NCBI RefSeq assembly: GCF_014207535.1
Contig: NZ_JACHGK010000034.1
Coordinates: 1-15,213 of the forward strand
From: Bacillus benzoevorans
GTDB lineage: Bacteria > Bacillota > Bacilli > Bacillales > Cytobacillaceae
Direction of reading: 5' to 3'
DNA length: 15,213 nt
Part shown: positions 7,162 through 13,800 of the stretch, one piece after another
Numbering within the stretch: the first letter of the stretch is position 1
Layout: every line of letters begins with the position of its first letter
Notes under the pieces: generated by a model
Seen by the model: only the letters and a program-made list of their open reading frames with translations
What the model was told of the DNA's origin: nothing
The model's database searches: none
Made by a program: the position numbers and the translations under genes

Positions 7162-8439
7162 TTAAACTGCCTCATAATCATGTTCACTTAATTGTAAAGC
7201 TTCCTTTGCTCCTTCTTGGAATGGCACTCCCTTTGGAAGTAAAACAGAAGCGGAACGAACATGATGTGAGCTATGCTCAAGAGCGGGCAAGTCTACTCCG
7301 TCTTCCAGCAATTTTACTGCTTTTAATAAACATTGTCTTGCCTTTATAATAGCCGTGTCACTTGTTCCCAACTTTTCTATTGAACGATCCACAATCGGCC
7401 CTGCACTCGTTTGAACGGCGTGATCTTCCATTCCGATTCCAAAGATTCCAGCGAATGATTCCCCTCTTTTCTGCATGTCACGATCGATTAAGAAATCATT
7501 GCTAGGATTGGCTTGTGTAATAAATGTACCAGGAATTAATAACGGATGAATACCCGCCCCTGACGCCATTTGTTTAATTTCCTCTTCTGTAAGGTCACGA
7601 TCCGGTGTCCAGCTCCAAGTCCAAACCCAACAGTTATCATCATCAATAGGCACCCATGCATGTCCTCCTCTTGGAGCTCCTCCAAATGGCGGGATCATCG
7701 TATAAAAAGGCATTAGAAACTGTGTAATTCTCCAATAGAAGTTTTCCTCATCTGCTTCACGTCTTGCACCGATTAGTAAACCGTAATCAGTATCGACTAC
7801 TTCAAAACGCGGTGCCGTATCTTTCCCTAACAAAGAAGCACTCTGACTCTTTCCAGAAACCCCAATGCCCCCAACTGAACCTGAGTGAAGAATCGAAACG
7901 TGACTAGAATCAATTCCACCCTCTAATCCCTGAAAATAATTACATTGTTGAACTTTTTTCGAAATATATCGTTGACTATCCGAAACAAGCATCCATTCCT
8001 GTTCTGGTAATTCCGGCTTTAATTCAGACGGTCCCATGTAAGTCCAAATCACACCGCCGCGTTCTTCGCAAGGATAAGATTTAATCTTTACTTTATTTTT
8101 AAAATTCGAATCTGGTTCAGAAGGGACATCTACACAGTTTCCTTCCGTGTCAAATAGCCAACCATGGTATGCACATCTCAGTCCACAATGCTCATTTCTT
8201 CCATAAAACAGAGAGACCTTGCGTTGTGGACAATATTCATCAAGTAATCCAAGATTTCCATTTGTATCACGGATAGCAATTAATTCTTCACCTAAAAGCT
8301 TGACTCGTACCGGTGGACAATCCTGATGCGGAAGCTCCTCCGCCATAAGTGCCGGAATCCAATATTGTCTAAGAACATCTCCCATTTTTGTACCAGGTCC
8401 TGTTTGTGTTAATAATTGATTATTTTCTACTGATAACAT
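7162..8439 (-). CDS. Rieske-type aromatic ring-hydroxylating oxygenase, phthalate 4,5-dioxygenase-like, with an altered Rieske motif
   Basis: The 425-residue protein has an N-terminal Rieske domain followed by a mononuclear-iron catalytic domain, the length and order of phthalate 4,5-dioxygenase-like alpha subunits. The Rieske motif should be C-x-H-x16-C-x2-H. Here it is C70-P-Q72-R ... C89-A-Y-H92, so the first histidine ligand is glutamine (codon CAA at 8224-8226). The iron site looks intact: D177, H180 and H185 (GGIDSSHVSILH) and an acidic residue in GMEDHAVQ (D339). The start has AGGAGG 8 nt upstream. It is the first gene of the minus-strand arm and is divergent from the dioxygenase arm. 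No reductase or ferredoxin gene lies in the window. If the Gln is real, [2Fe-2S] binding and electron entry may be impaired or unusual. Confidence 0.93.
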   Translation of the reverse strand: MLSVENNQLLTQTGPGTKMGDVLRQYWIPALMAEELPHQDCPPVRVKLLGEELIAIRDTNGNLGLLDEYCPQRKVSLFYGRNEHCGLRCAYHGWLFDTEGNCVDVPSEPDSNFKNKVKIKSYPCEERGGVIWTYMGPSELKPELPEQEWMLVSDSQRYISKKVQQCNYFQGLEGGIDSSHVSILHSGSVGGIGVSGKSQSASLLGKDTAPRFEVVDTDYGLLIGARREADEENFYWRITQFLMPFYTMIPPFGGAPRGGHAWVPIDDDNCWVWTWSWTPDRDLTEEEIKQMASGAGIHPLLIPGTFITQANPSNDFLIDRDMQKRGESFAGIFGIGMEDHAVQTSAGPIVDRSIEKLGTSDTAIIKARQCLLKAVKLLEDGVDLPALEHSSHHVRSASVLLPKGVPFQEGAKEALQLSEHDYEAV

Positions 8440-8482
8440 GTTTCATTCCTCCTGTTTTGGGTTTGAATTGGTTTATGATTCT

Positions 8483-8518
8483 ATTTTTATATAAAATTCA
8501 GATATTATCAAATTGATT
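8483..8518 (-). promoter_or_regulatory. Probable promoter and operator of the Rieske-adh arm
   Basis: On the minus strand AATCAATTTG (8518-8509) overlaps a -35-like TTGATA (8511-8506). No good -10 lies at the standard distance: TATAAA is 14 nt away and TAAAAA 16 nt. This suggests a weak, perhaps activator-dependent promoter. The same AATCAATTTG box sits on the -35 of the opposing promoter at 8603-8612. Confidence 0.45.
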
Positions 8519-8523
8519 ATTTT

Positions 8524-8534
8524 TATCGGCGATA
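8524..8534. promoter_or_regulatory. Palindrome in the divergent control region
   Basis: TATCG-G-CGATA is a short perfect palindrome between the two opposing promoters. A partial match (CCGATAT) lies just at the -10 of the plus-strand promoter. It may be a second regulator site; it is short and could be chance. Confidence 0.3.
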
Positions 8535-8602
8535 TAGAAAAAACTAATAGATTTATAAAGGATTGTTAGCCTATTTACTTCTTTAATAGGGTTTATTAAT
8601 AG

Positions 8603-8638
8603 AATCAATTTGGCTTATAAAATTATTACCGATATAAT
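8603..8638 (+). promoter_or_regulatory. SigmaA promoter of the plus-strand catabolic arm with overlapping operator
   Basis: -35 TTGGCT (8610-8615), a 17-nt spacer and a perfect -10 TATAAT (8633-8638). The box AATCAATTTG (8603-8612) overlaps the -35. It is the exact inverted copy of CAAATTGATT at 8509-8518, 94 bp away (about nine helical turns). A looped or dimer-of-dimers regulator binding both would control both arms. Confidence 0.7.
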
Positions 8639-8702
8639 AACAACAAAATTATGAATAGTAGAACTACTATAGGTCTACTCCTTTTAGAAAGGTGGAAAAC
8701 AA

Positions 8703-8945
8703 ATGACGGATCAAGAATACGAACAATTAATTTTAAAATGCTATAGAAGTAAAACGGTTGCCATACTTGGTTATGGAAATGACGGAGGACAGCAGCGGGC
8801 AAAGTTTCTAAGGAAACATGGGATTGATGTTCTCATTGGTCTTCGTCATGGAGATGAACAATGGGAACTAGCCCAACAAGATGGGTTCACTGTTTTACCT
8901 GTTTGGGATGCCGCTGAAAGGGCTCAAGTCATGCAAGTTTGGTAA
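8703..8945 (+). pseudogene. N-terminal relic of ketol-acid reductoisomerase (IlvC-like)
   Basis: The 80 residues match the start of the NAD(P)-binding domain of ketol-acid reductoisomerase (normally ~340): the VAILGYGNDGGQQRAKFLRK dinucleotide fold (about residues 19-38), then VLIGLRHGDEQWELAQQDGF and VLPVWDAAERAQV. The frame ends in TAA just where the next strand and LPxDE motif should come. About 35 nt later another frame reads PLPNDEM, which looks like that missing motif, suggesting a frameshift followed by loss of the rest. The catalytic C-terminal domain is absent, so it cannot be a working reductoisomerase. It keeps a good ribosome binding site (AAAGGTGG, 7 nt upstream) and a strong promoter, so a short peptide may still be made. 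Confidence 0.75.
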
Positions 8946-9028
8946 GAAAAGAATCCTTATCTCTTGCCAGCATTACCCTTTGCCGAACGATGAAATGATC
9001 TTTAATACTAAAAATAAGGAGCAGAAAT

Positions 9029-9976
9029 ATGCATGATTTCCATACCCACTTCATCCCTGTAGACGTTCTTAATTGGATAAAAGAAAATCAAAAGACAGTA
9101 AATGCCAGATGGGCAAATAAAGAGGAAAATAAAGAGCCCTTTCTTGTTATTAATGACAAGTGGGGATTTGAATTAAAAAACTCTTTTATTGATTTTGAAG
9201 TATTTATAACTCAGCAAGAAAAGGTCGGAGTAACACATTCAATGATTTCTCCTATCCCACAACTTTTTTTGTATGATTTCCCATTGGAGATTACTACAGA
9301 AATATCGAGAGTCTATAACAAGGCATTGGCTGATTTAAAGAAAGAGATTCCTGAGAAAATATCTGCCCTTGGAACAGTACCATTAATTAATCCAGTCAAG
9401 GCAGCTGAGATTTTAAATGAAGCTATTAGTATTGGATTAAAAGGGGCAATTATTGGACCAGGATTGGGTCATCAGATGCTTTCGGATCCATTTTTTCAGC
9501 CATTTTTTGAAGAAGCAAACAGGCTAAAAGCAATTCTGTTTATTCATCCATTGTTAAGCGATGATCCTCGGTTAAAGAATAGAATGATGCCTAACCTAAT
9601 CGGTGTTCCGTGGGAAACAACAGTCTGCGCTACTGATTTACTGTTAAGCGGCATTATTGATAAATATCCTAATATCAAAATTCTATTTGCCCATGGTGGT
9701 GGATTCCTCCCATACCAAATGGGCCGACTAGATAAAGGATATCAACAATGGAATCTTGTTTCTTCTAATTTACAAGCCTCGCCTTCTGAGTATTTAAAGC
9801 GTTTTTGGTATGATACGGTTCTTTGGAATCAAGAAAGTATTGACCTTCTTGTGAAGACAGTTGGAGAGGATAGAGTTGTAGCAGGATCAGATTATCCATT
9901 TGACTTATGTGTATGGCCTCCAAAAGAAATCAGTGAGAAAGGTGCTCACACTTTACTAGATTATGTCGTAAAGTAA
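9029..9976 (+). CDS. Amidohydrolase-family protein, ACMSD-like (probable decarboxylase or hydrolase)
   Basis: A 315-residue TIM-barrel metalloenzyme of the amidohydrolase-2 group, which includes aminocarboxymuconate-semialdehyde decarboxylase, gamma-resorcylate decarboxylase and 5-carboxyvanillate decarboxylase. The metal ligands are in place: H5-T-H7 right at the N-terminus (HDFHTHF), H173 (LFIHP), H222 (FAHGGG) and D288 (VAGSDYPFD). The start has AAGGAG 7 nt upstream. It follows the ilvC relic by 83 bp and precedes the LigB gene by 68 bp, so the two are almost certainly one operon. In context it likely removes CO2 from, or hydrolyses, a carboxylated aromatic or ring-cleavage product. Sequence alone does not tell decarboxylase from hydrolase. 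Confidence 0.88.
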   Translation: MHDFHTHFIPVDVLNWIKENQKTVNARWANKEENKEPFLVINDKWGFELKNSFIDFEVFITQQEKVGVTHSMISPIPQLFLYDFPLEITTEISRVYNKALADLKKEIPEKISALGTVPLINPVKAAEILNEAISIGLKGAIIGPGLGHQMLSDPFFQPFFEEANRLKAILFIHPLLSDDPRLKNRMMPNLIGVPWETTVCATDLLLSGIIDKYPNIKILFAHGGGFLPYQMGRLDKGYQQWNLVSSNLQASPSEYLKRFWYDTVLWNQESIDLLVKTVGEDRVVAGSDYPFDLCVWPPKEISEKGAHTLLDYVVK

Positions 9977-10044
9977 CAGATTGAACGTTTTCCGGAGAAA
10001 GAATAATAGAAACATGAGATAAAGATTAAGAGGAGGAATTATTA

Positions 10045-10863
10045 ATGACTATTGAATTAAGCATACTTGCACCACATGTTCCAAGTATTTGCCACGAGGA
10101 TCAAGCACCTGACTTTCAACAAAATATGGTCGATGGGATGAAAGAAGTCGCAAAGGATATTGCTAATATTAAACCGGACGCTGTCGTATTAGTTTCTTGT
10201 CACTGGCCGTCGACTTTTACACATTATGTTGACTGTAATGCAGTTCATGAAGGACTTCTAACTGCACAAGAAGCTCCAGATATGATTAAAGATGTGCCAT
10301 ATCATTACCCAGGTGATGAAGATCTCGCCAATCTACTTGTGCAGGCAGGAAAAAAGGCCAATCTAGCTGTAGAGGGGGTATATGATCAGTATTTCGAGTG
10401 GGATTATGGTACGGTTGTTCCTTTACGATACCTTATTCCAAATGAAAATATTCCAGTTGTCAACTTATCTGTAACGTTAGCCGCTAATCTTGAAGAAACG
10501 TATAAATGGGGTCAAGAAATCGCTAAGGTTTTACAAGAAACAGAAAAGAAGGTTATTTTCGTCTCAAGCGGTGCCCTATCCCATAACCTTGTACGTGGAA
10601 GACACAATAAACCAACCCTTTCTGAACATGCTCTCGATAAAGAGTTTGTCGATATGTTGATGAATAAAGATTATAAAGCTGCCTATCATATGCTGCCGCA
10701 ATATGCAAGTATGGCAAAAGTGGAATCAGGCGGCCGCCACCTAGCTATGCTGTTAGGCATTATCAATCAAGAATGGGCACCAAACTACTTAGCAGATGGA
10801 CAATCATCCGGTAGTTGGAATGCTCTGATAGCCTTCAAGAGAACGAACACCTCTTGTATGTGA
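10045..10863 (+). CDS. LigB-type (class III) extradiol ring-cleavage dioxygenase
   Basis: The 272-residue catalytic subunit opens a catecholic ring next to its hydroxyls using Fe(II). Conserved positions are visible: H11 (LAPHVPS) and H53 (VSCHWP) as iron ligands, the D120-Y-G-T-V-V-P-L segment, H180 (SSGALSHN) as the second-shell catalytic His, and E227 (KVESGGRH) as the third ligand. Length and single-domain form resemble the LigB / 2,3-dihydroxyphenylpropionate / homoprotocatechuate / aminophenol dioxygenase group, and I cannot choose the substrate. No separate LigA-like small subunit is seen. The start has AGAGGAGG about 9 nt upstream. It is the last intact gene of the plus-strand arm and is followed by a hairpin at 10908-10939. 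Confidence 0.9.
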   Translation: MTIELSILAPHVPSICHEDQAPDFQQNMVDGMKEVAKDIANIKPDAVVLVSCHWPSTFTHYVDCNAVHEGLLTAQEAPDMIKDVPYHYPGDEDLANLLVQAGKKANLAVEGVYDQYFEWDYGTVVPLRYLIPNENIPVVNLSVTLAANLEETYKWGQEIAKVLQETEKKVIFVSSGALSHNLVRGRHNKPTLSEHALDKEFVDMLMNKDYKAAYHMLPQYASMAKVESGGRHLAMLLGIINQEWAPNYLADGQSSGSWNALIAFKRTNTSCM

Positions 10864-10907
10864 GTATTTTTAAACAAGAACATACCGTTAGGTCCCCATT
10901 AAAAAGA

Positions 10908-10939
10908 GTGACATCTTTGGATTATCTTGAAGGTGTCAC
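10908..10939 (+). terminator. Hairpin after the LigB gene
   Basis: GTGACATCTT (10908-10917) pairs with AAGGTGTCAC (10930-10939) over a 12-nt loop, with one G-U pair. A-rich sequence precedes it and CCCCTTATT follows, so the T-run is poor on the plus strand. On the minus strand the stem is followed by TCTTTTT. Confidence 0.55.
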
Positions 10940-11049
10940 CCCTTATTACATAGTTTTGATATTCCTATTTTGATGAACCTGGGTTGAATAAGATCAATTC
11001 CTTCTACCAAATCATAAACAATTTATTTATAAAGAGGGAGTGCATATAA

Positions 11050-11133
11050 TGAAATCTTCTCAATTAAATAGCTATTTAACGGAAGTTCTTAATCCACAAG
11101 AAAAACTGAAATCTTTTCTTTATAAGAGATAGG
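11050..11133 (+). pseudogene. 27-codon start of an unknown gene, apparently cut off by repeat array B
   Basis: An ATG with a good ribosome binding site (AGAGGGAGTG, about 7 nt upstream) opens a frame starting MKSSQLNSYLTEVLNPQ that stops at TAG only 8 bp before the first unit of the 11141-11220 array. I do not recognise the peptide. The layout suggests a further gene of the plus-strand operon that lost all but its start when the mobile-element end arrived. It might instead be a real small peptide. Confidence 0.4.
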
Positions 11134-11140
11134 AAATGCC

Positions 11141-11220
11141 GGTTCATCTTTTTTATAAACGTTTAAACTTTTTTCAAACCGGTGCAGCTTTTTTTAAAAC
11201 TATTCAACTTTATTTTAAAG
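11141..11220 (+). repeat. Array B: four 20-bp repeats like an IS21/Tn7-type element end
   Basis: Four units lie in exact 20-bp register: 11141-11160, 11161-11180, 11181-11200 and 11201-11220. Their cores are TCATCTTTTTT, TAAACTTTTTT, GCAGCTTTTTT and TCAACTTTATT, each ending in A-rich AAAC/AACC/AAAG. The array is followed by CCACAA, as is array A at 3444-3498. Regular ~20-bp repeats at an end are typical of transposase-binding sites. There is no transposase gene, so this is a relic or a non-autonomous end. Confidence 0.65.
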
Positions 11221-11256
11221 CCACAATTGACCGATCAGTTCCGCAACTTCGCTCTC

Positions 11257-11352
11257 CTATATAAAATGCTTCGCGCAATAGTTAATGACAGTATCTTCAG
11301 GAGTCCTAGCCAGTTCCATTGGAACATGAATTTGGTCAAATGTTTTTTTCAT
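11257..11352 (-). other. Possible 31-residue open frame, uncertain
   Basis: On the minus strand an ATG at 11350-11352 opens a protein-like frame (MKKTFDQIHVPMELARTPED at its start) that stops at TAG and continues open for 13 more codons (ESEVAELIGQLWL) before the next stop. There is no clear ribosome binding site. It could be debris of a gene carried by the element that left array B. The rest of 11221-11558 holds only the short tandem repeat. Confidence 0.2.
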
Positions 11353-11411
11353 AATGGGTCGAAAAAATCTTTAATGATATGAATCTGATTCCATTAGATT
11401 CCGATAAAAAA

Positions 11412-11446
11412 TATTCATCACTCCATTAATTATTCATCACTCCATT
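11412..11446 (+). repeat. Tandem 16-bp direct repeat, period 19
   Basis: TATTCATCACTCCATT occurs at 11412-11427 and again at 11431-11446, separated by AAT. The two copies are identical. It lies about 110 bp upstream of the 178-residue gene; its role is unknown, perhaps a slippage product. Confidence 0.7.
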
Positions 11447-11558
11447 TTCAATCTATGAAACAAGTGTATTCACATATTTATAAGAAAGTATACTTTTGTC
11501 CAAGCCATTCTAATTATCTGTCATGTAATAGTATTAGTTATAAAAGGATGGTGAGAAT

Positions 11559-12095
11559 ATGGAAAAGAATGAAAGTGAACTTAATCAGACCTTCACGTTC
11601 CGATTTGTAAAAGAAGATGGACAAGAAATTACTGTGGGTCCTCTTGCTGATAAACGAAAAATTGTCATTGTCATTAATAATCAGTTTACAAGTGCACCCA
11701 ATACCACACAAATTGCCAGTGGAGCTGGACACAACAGCGCGGCCGGGAATAATGCAGCCATTGATTCATCAAATACGAAGCAGCAGCAAAGTGTAGGCGC
11801 TGAAGGGAAGGCATATAATTCAGGTATGAGCGGTGATCAAATTGAACCGCATAAAGAAGAGGATAAAGAACACTCGGAACAAGAGCTGGAATTTATACTT
11901 GTAATAAATAATCAAGTAAATACAACAAGTACGGAACAGGCTGGTGCTACTCAGGTTGCAAGCGGCGGTGGAAATGACAGCGCAGCGGGAACTAACGCTG
12001 CCATTGAAAGTTCCAACACCGAACAGCAGCATTCTGTCGGAGGCGGCGGTACAGCAGACAATTCAGGTGAAAATGGCAACCAAACAGAAGAGTGA
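11559..12095 (+). CDS. Unrecognised two-repeat, Gly/Ser/Asn-rich protein
   Basis: The 178-residue, hydrophilic, acidic protein has no signal peptide, membrane segment or cysteine. Two copies of one unit make up most of it: about residues 36-91 (IVIVINNQ ... IASGAGHNSAAGNNAAID.SSN.KQQQSVG) and 112-170 (FILVINNQ ... VASGGGNDSAAGTNAAIE.SSN.EQQHSVG). Each unit is a hydrophobic strand with a following INNQ, then a low-complexity A/G/S/N stretch. A charged linker (EPHKEEDKEHSEQE) joins them. A GGATGGTGAG ribosome binding site precedes the ATG and a hairpin terminator follows. I do not recognise the family; low-complexity repeats of this kind occur among spore-surface proteins, but nothing here proves it. 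Confidence 0.7.
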   Translation: MEKNESELNQTFTFRFVKEDGQEITVGPLADKRKIVIVINNQFTSAPNTTQIASGAGHNSAAGNNAAIDSSNTKQQQSVGAEGKAYNSGMSGDQIEPHKEEDKEHSEQELEFILVINNQVNTTSTEQAGATQVASGGGNDSAAGTNAAIESSNTEQQHSVGGGGTADNSGENGNQTEE

Positions 12096-12103
12096 CCTTA
12101 TAG

Positions 12104-12128
12104 AAAAAACTGCTATTCGCAGTTTTTT
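12104..12128. terminator. Bidirectional terminator between convergent genes
   Basis: AAAAAACTGC, loop TATTC, then GCAGTTTTTTT: a short GC stem flanked by A-run and T-run, working in both directions. It ends the plus-strand gene at 12095 and can end the minus-strand gene at 12170. Confidence 0.9.
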
Positions 12129-12169
12129 TCTTTCAACTTTTCTCATTAACGGTTCAATCCATTTCGGTC

Positions 12170-13054
12170 TTATTTTTCAACGGTAACTCCTGCCCATTCT
12201 TCGTAGCATTTAATGACAGCGGACATATCTTCTTCTCCGAATCCTTTTGCCTTTGCCATTTGCAGCAGTTCCTTGGCAATCGCTAGAATAGGCGTGGAAA
12301 CCTCCAGCTCTTTGGCCACATCAGAGGCAAGCCCCAGGTCTTTGTGCATGAGCTTTGTCATGAATTGAGGATGAAAATCGCGGCTGAACACTTTCGCTGC
12401 TTTTCCATCGACCGCTGCATTTCTTGCTCCTCCGCCGCTCACAACCTTCACAAAAATCTCGGGGTCAATGCCCGCCTTTGCCGCCATGGTAACAGCTTCA
12501 GCAAACGACAAAAGATTGATGGCAGACATCATATTATTCGCCAGCTTCATATAGGAACCTTTCCCATTTTCACCCATATAAAAGGCGTTTTTCCCCATTG
12601 CTAAAAACAGATCGGTACATTTCTCAAAAATCTCTTTCTTTCCTCCAACCATAAACGTTAACGTTCCTTCGATCGCATGTGGTTCACTGCCTGCAACGGG
12701 TGCATCCAGCATCTCTGCTCCCTTATGTGAGAGTGCCTTTGCCACTTTTTTACTTGTTGCTGGAGAGATCGTACTAGAATCGACCACAACGAGCCCCGGG
12801 CGGGCACCGTTCATAATCCCTTCTTTTCCAAGAATGACTTCCTCTACCGCTGCATCGGCAGTTAGGATCGTGAAGACAACATCACTTTTTTCTGCCACTT
12901 CTTTCGGAGAATGAGCTCCCTTTGCCCCCTTCTCTTCCAGTTCCTTCATTTTCGCTGTTGTTCGATTATAGATAGTCAGTTCATAGCCATTTTTTAGCAA
13001 ATTATTTGCCATTGGCAAGCCCATCGTTCCTAACCCAATAAAACCAATTTTCAT
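12170..13054 (-). CDS. NAD(P)-dependent beta-hydroxyacid dehydrogenase (3-hydroxyisobutyrate dehydrogenase family)
   Basis: The 294-residue enzyme belongs to the family of 3-hydroxyisobutyrate dehydrogenase, tartronate semialdehyde reductase and YkwC-like proteins. It has the Rossmann GLGTMG at residues 7-12, NRT after the second strand (residues 30-32, favouring NADPH), substrate-loop DSSTISP (92-98), DAPVAGSE (117-124) and the catalytic GKGSYMKLANN with K170 and N174. I start it at the ATG at 13052-13054, which has AAAGGAGTGG 8 nt upstream; an earlier in-frame start nine codons before has no such site. A consensus-like promoter lies at 13161-13190. The substrate is a small beta-hydroxy acid such as 3-hydroxyisobutyrate or a tartronate semialdehyde; no neighbour narrows this down. 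Confidence 0.92.
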   Translation of the reverse strand: MKIGFIGLGTMGLPMANNLLKNGYELTIYNRTTAKMKELEEKGAKGAHSPKEVAEKSDVVFTILTADAAVEEVILGKEGIMNGARPGLVVVDSSTISPATSKKVAKALSHKGAEMLDAPVAGSEPHAIEGTLTFMVGGKKEIFEKCTDLFLAMGKNAFYMGENGKGSYMKLANNMMSAINLLSFAEAVTMAAKAGIDPEIFVKVVSGGGARNAAVDGKAAKVFSRDFHPQFMTKLMHKDLGLASDVAKELEVSTPILAIAKELLQMAKAKGFGEEDMSAVIKCYEEWAGVTVEK

Positions 13055-13160
13055 CAGCAAAACCACTCCTTTTCGTTGCACAGCTTTTTCTATTTTTGAA
13101 AAAATAATACGTTGACCATGTCCAAATCACACTGCATGGACTTTAAACACCCATTTATAT

Positions 13161-13190
13161 AGGATATACTTCACTGATTTACAGTGTCAA
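13161..13190 (-). promoter_or_regulatory. SigmaA promoter of the hydroxyacid dehydrogenase gene
   Basis: On the minus strand, a perfect -35 TTGACA (13190-13185) is followed by TATATC at 16 nt or TATCCT at 18 nt. It sits between the stop of the 13213 gene and the dehydrogenase start. Confidence 0.65.
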
Positions 13191-13196
13191 ATCAGT
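13173..13196. promoter_or_regulatory. Inverted repeat over the -35 box
   Basis: ACTGATTT (13173-13180) and AAATCAGT (13189-13196) are perfect inverted copies 8 nt apart and enclose the -35 box. It could be an operator or a weak terminator of the upstream gene ending at 13213; there is no T-run, which favours an operator. Confidence 0.5.
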
Positions 13197-13212
13197 ATAA
13201 CTTCTGAGTTTT

Positions 13213-13626
13213 TTATTTTAAATAACTTTTTCTTGCTCCGTATCTTTTCCGGTAAACGAATTTTCTTAAATCAGCGTCTTTTAAATTCTCGTCATAACAC
13301 AAGAAGAGTAAAGACTGAAACTCTTTATAGTTCTCCATGACAAAAAGAGCAAACTCTTTTCGTTGGCTCTTCATTTTCATTTTCATTTCTTCCTTTGAAA
13401 GGATGTTGTCCAGCTTTTCTTGGTAATAGGCCTTCGTATCTTCCCATTTCTCTTTGCGATTCACCAAAATATCCTGACCATACTTTGGCAATTTATCAAT
13501 AACTAGGTCAATATATCCCTCTGACCACATTAACATCTTATCCTTTTCTGGAAGCTCAAGTACCATTTTTAATAATTCCGTTTCATCCATATCTTTTTCC
13601 ATTGCATATTTTCCGACTCGATTCAT
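13213..13626 (-). CDS. Unrecognised charged helical protein
   Basis: A 137-residue soluble, Lys/Glu-rich and mostly helical protein. It is rich in Met (KEEMKMKMKSQRKEF) and ends in a basic tail (YRKRYGARKSYLK). The layout of a helical region followed by KEFQSLLFLCYDENLKDADLRKFVYRKRY faintly recalls the C-terminal helical part of some RNA-ligase-like proteins, but no nucleotidyltransferase domain is present and I would not annotate it as such. The start ATG has GAGGTG about 6 nt upstream. It stands alone between the dehydrogenase promoter and the small-RNA region. Confidence 0.65.
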   Translation of the reverse strand: MNRVGKYAMEKDMDETELLKMVLELPEKDKMLMWSEGYIDLVIDKLPKYGQDILVNRKEKWEDTKAYYQEKLDNILSKEEMKMKMKSQRKEFALFVMENYKEFQSLLFLCYDENLKDADLRKFVYRKRYGARKSYLK

Positions 13627-13743
13627 TTTAGCACCTCAAATATGAATCTTTTGGTCTTAGTTTGGTCTACATAACTATTTTTAGGCATGGAGGTATTATC
13701 CAGTTAAAGTATTTGGTATCATTTATTTTTAAATGTAAAAAAA

Positions 13744-13789
13744 GACGGTACTTCTAATTGATTCTATGAAAACAATTAGAAGTACTGTC
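13744..13789 (-). terminator. Rho-independent terminator of the SRP RNA transcript
   Basis: GACGGTACTTCTAATTG (13744-13760) pairs with CAATTAGAAGTACTGTC (13773-13789) at 16 of 17 positions. On the minus strand it is followed by TTTTTTT. It lies just past the 3' end of the SRP RNA. Confidence 0.85.
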
Positions 13790-13800
13790 CCTTGTATGTA

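Noticed and set aside
11141..11220. CRISPR array
   Set aside because: The 20-bp units are contiguous and degenerate with no spacers between them, so they are not CRISPR repeats.
11182..11382. 66-codon plus-strand open frame
   Set aside because: It starts inside repeat array B, lacks a ribosome binding site and has no protein-like pattern.
13213..13626. RNA ligase
   Set aside because: Only a faint similarity to a helical C-terminal region; no nucleotidyltransferase motif is present.
13741..13789. Possible CRISPR or palindromic repeat
   Set aside because: It is a single inverted repeat with a T-run on the minus strand, in the right place to terminate the SRP RNA.
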